From positions 1 through 5,348 of the forward strand of contig CAMWRL010000124.1 of NCBI GenBank assembly GCA_947176685.1: a DNA stretch of 5,348 bases. The letters run 5' to 3'. A program made the position numbers and the translations under genes. Under the pieces are notes generated by a model that did no database searches, was not told the origin of the DNA, and saw nothing but the letters and a program-made list of their open reading frames with translations. This DNA is from an uncultured Ruminococcus sp. (GTDB taxonomy: Bacteria; Bacillota; Clostridia; Oscillospirales; Ruminococcaceae). Below, in pieces: positions 4,607 through 5,348 of the stretch. Numbering within the stretch: position 1 is the first letter of the stretch; each line of letters starts with the position of its first letter.

Positions 4607-5348
4607 GTGCTGTATTTTGGTTTGGTTTTAATAATAATCATACTGTGTATAAAAATTTACACACTAAAAAAGTCCGCCCGTGAAATAAAAGACGGACTTT
4701 CGGACAAGCTCGGAAACAGCACTAATACTCTTATTGATATATCTTCCCGTGACAGGGATATGCGTGAACTTGCGGACAGTCTGAATAAAAATCTCCGTGA
4801 ACTTCGCAGCAGACGGCACATCTATGAACAGGGCGACCGTGAAATCAAAGAAGCTGTAACTAATATTTCACACGACCTGCGCACGCCCCTTACTGCAATA
4901 ACGGGTTATCTTGATATTATGGAAAGTTCCGGCAATGAGGAAATTATGCGGTACACTTCTGTAATAAGAAGCCGCACGGACGTTATGAAACAGCTTACAG
5001 AAGAACTTTTCCGTTATTCAATAGTAGTGTCCGTCAAGGAAAACAATACGGAAAAGGTATGTATAAACGAGGTACTGGAAGAAACTCTTGTGGGATTTTA
5101 CGGTGAAATAACCGCACATAATATACTTCCGGATATCGACATAACCGAAAACAGAATTGAAAAAACCATTGACCGTTCAGCACTGTCAAGAGTTTTTTCA
5201 AACATAATCAGCAACGCCATAAAATACAGTGACGGCGATTTACGTGTAAGAATGACATCAGAATATATAACGTTTTCCAATTCCGCAAAAAAACTGACTT
5301 CCATTGATGCCGAAAAGATTTTTGACCGTTTCTACACTGTGGAAACTG
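4607..5348 (+). CDS. Sensor histidine kinase, N-terminal part (cut off by the window edge)
   Basis: An open frame of 247 codons that runs off the window. It is a membrane-anchored histidine kinase and the likely partner of the response regulator at 1213. One membrane segment lies at about residues 2-18 (LYFGLVLIIIILCIKIY), followed by a charged, HAMP-like or coiled linker (19-75) and no extracellular domain. The dimerisation and phosphotransfer domain has the H-box ISHDLRTPLTAITGY with the phosphorylated His89. The ATP-binding domain shows the N-box NIISNAIKY with Asn203 and the F-box IFDRFYTVE (238-246). Where a DxGxG (G1) motif is expected there is FSNSAKK (223-229), a form I recall from short kinases paired with BcrAB/LanFEG-type transporters. 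The G2 motif lies beyond the edge. It is 15 bases after permease 2, so it should be cotranscribed with the transporter, giving positive feedback. Confidence 0.93.
   Translation, partial: MLYFGLVLIIIILCIKIYTLKKSAREIKDGLSDKLGNSTNTLIDISSRDRDMRELADSLNKNLRELRSRRHIYEQGDREIKEAVTNISHDLRTPLTAITGYLDIMESSGNEEIMRYTSVIRSRTDVMKQLTEELFRYSIVVSVKENNTEKVCINEVLEETLVGFYGEITAHNILPDIDITENRIEKTIDRSALSRVFSNIISNAIKYSDGDLRVRMTSEYITFSNSAKKLTSIDAEKIFDRFYTVET

Noticed and set aside
4669..4700. Inverted repeat AAAGTCCG/CGGACTTT early in the kinase gene as a terminator or attenuator
   Set aside because: The loop is 16 bases, no T-run follows the stem, and it lies within coding sequence after the start codon.
5098..5304. 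Minus-strand open frame of 68 residues near the right edge
   Set aside because: It is antisense to the ATP-binding domain of the kinase, whose N- and F-boxes are clear.

Overview
The window looks like a chromosomal piece from a moderately AT-rich Gram-positive anaerobe of the Bacillota, probably a clostridial gut or rumen lineage such as Ruminococcus. The evidence is strong GGAGG-type ribosome binding sites, consensus sigma-A -10 boxes, TTG and GTG starts, and protein families typical of Clostridia. The genus is an inference from style only.

Layout: (1) Positions 76-1047, minus strand: a complete WYL-domain transcription regulator. (2) Positions 1048-1212: a divergent intergenic region with back-to-back promoters, an imperfect dyad over the WYL promoter, and two TTAAGA boxes exactly 11 bp apart upstream of the rightward promoter. 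(3) Positions 1213-1878: an OmpR-family response regulator with a TTG start. (4) Positions 1879-1961: a short control region with four TCTTAAC-like boxes every 11-12 bp, a TAGAAT -10 box and a 22-bp palindrome covering that -10. (5) Positions 1962-4591: an ABC exporter made of one BcrA/LanF-type ATPase and two paralogous six-helix permeases in tandem. (6) Positions 4607 to the window end: the first 247 residues of a short sensor histidine kinase, cut off by the edge. All genes from 3 to 6 are on the plus strand, and the ATPase-permease-permease-kinase set is tightly packed like one operon.

The likely working model is a self-protection module against membrane- or cell-wall-targeting peptides, of the LanFEG/CprABC/BcrAB kind. 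The kinase phosphorylates the response regulator, which binds the TCTTAA boxes and switches on the transporter; because the kinase is the last gene of the transporter operon, its level rises with the response. The ATPase has Glu at the Q-loop position (an E-loop), a hallmark of lantibiotic-immunity ATPases. The kinase has one membrane segment and no extracellular sensor domain, so what senses the ligand is open. The divergent WYL regulator may be unrelated or may add a second input.

Nothing here is a wholly unknown family. The points of most interest are the regulatory architecture (shared boxes plus an unexplained palindrome), the permease duplication with a homogenised 3' end, and the kinase separated from its regulator by the transporter genes. 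No RNA genes, mobile elements, CRISPR arrays or convincing terminators were seen.
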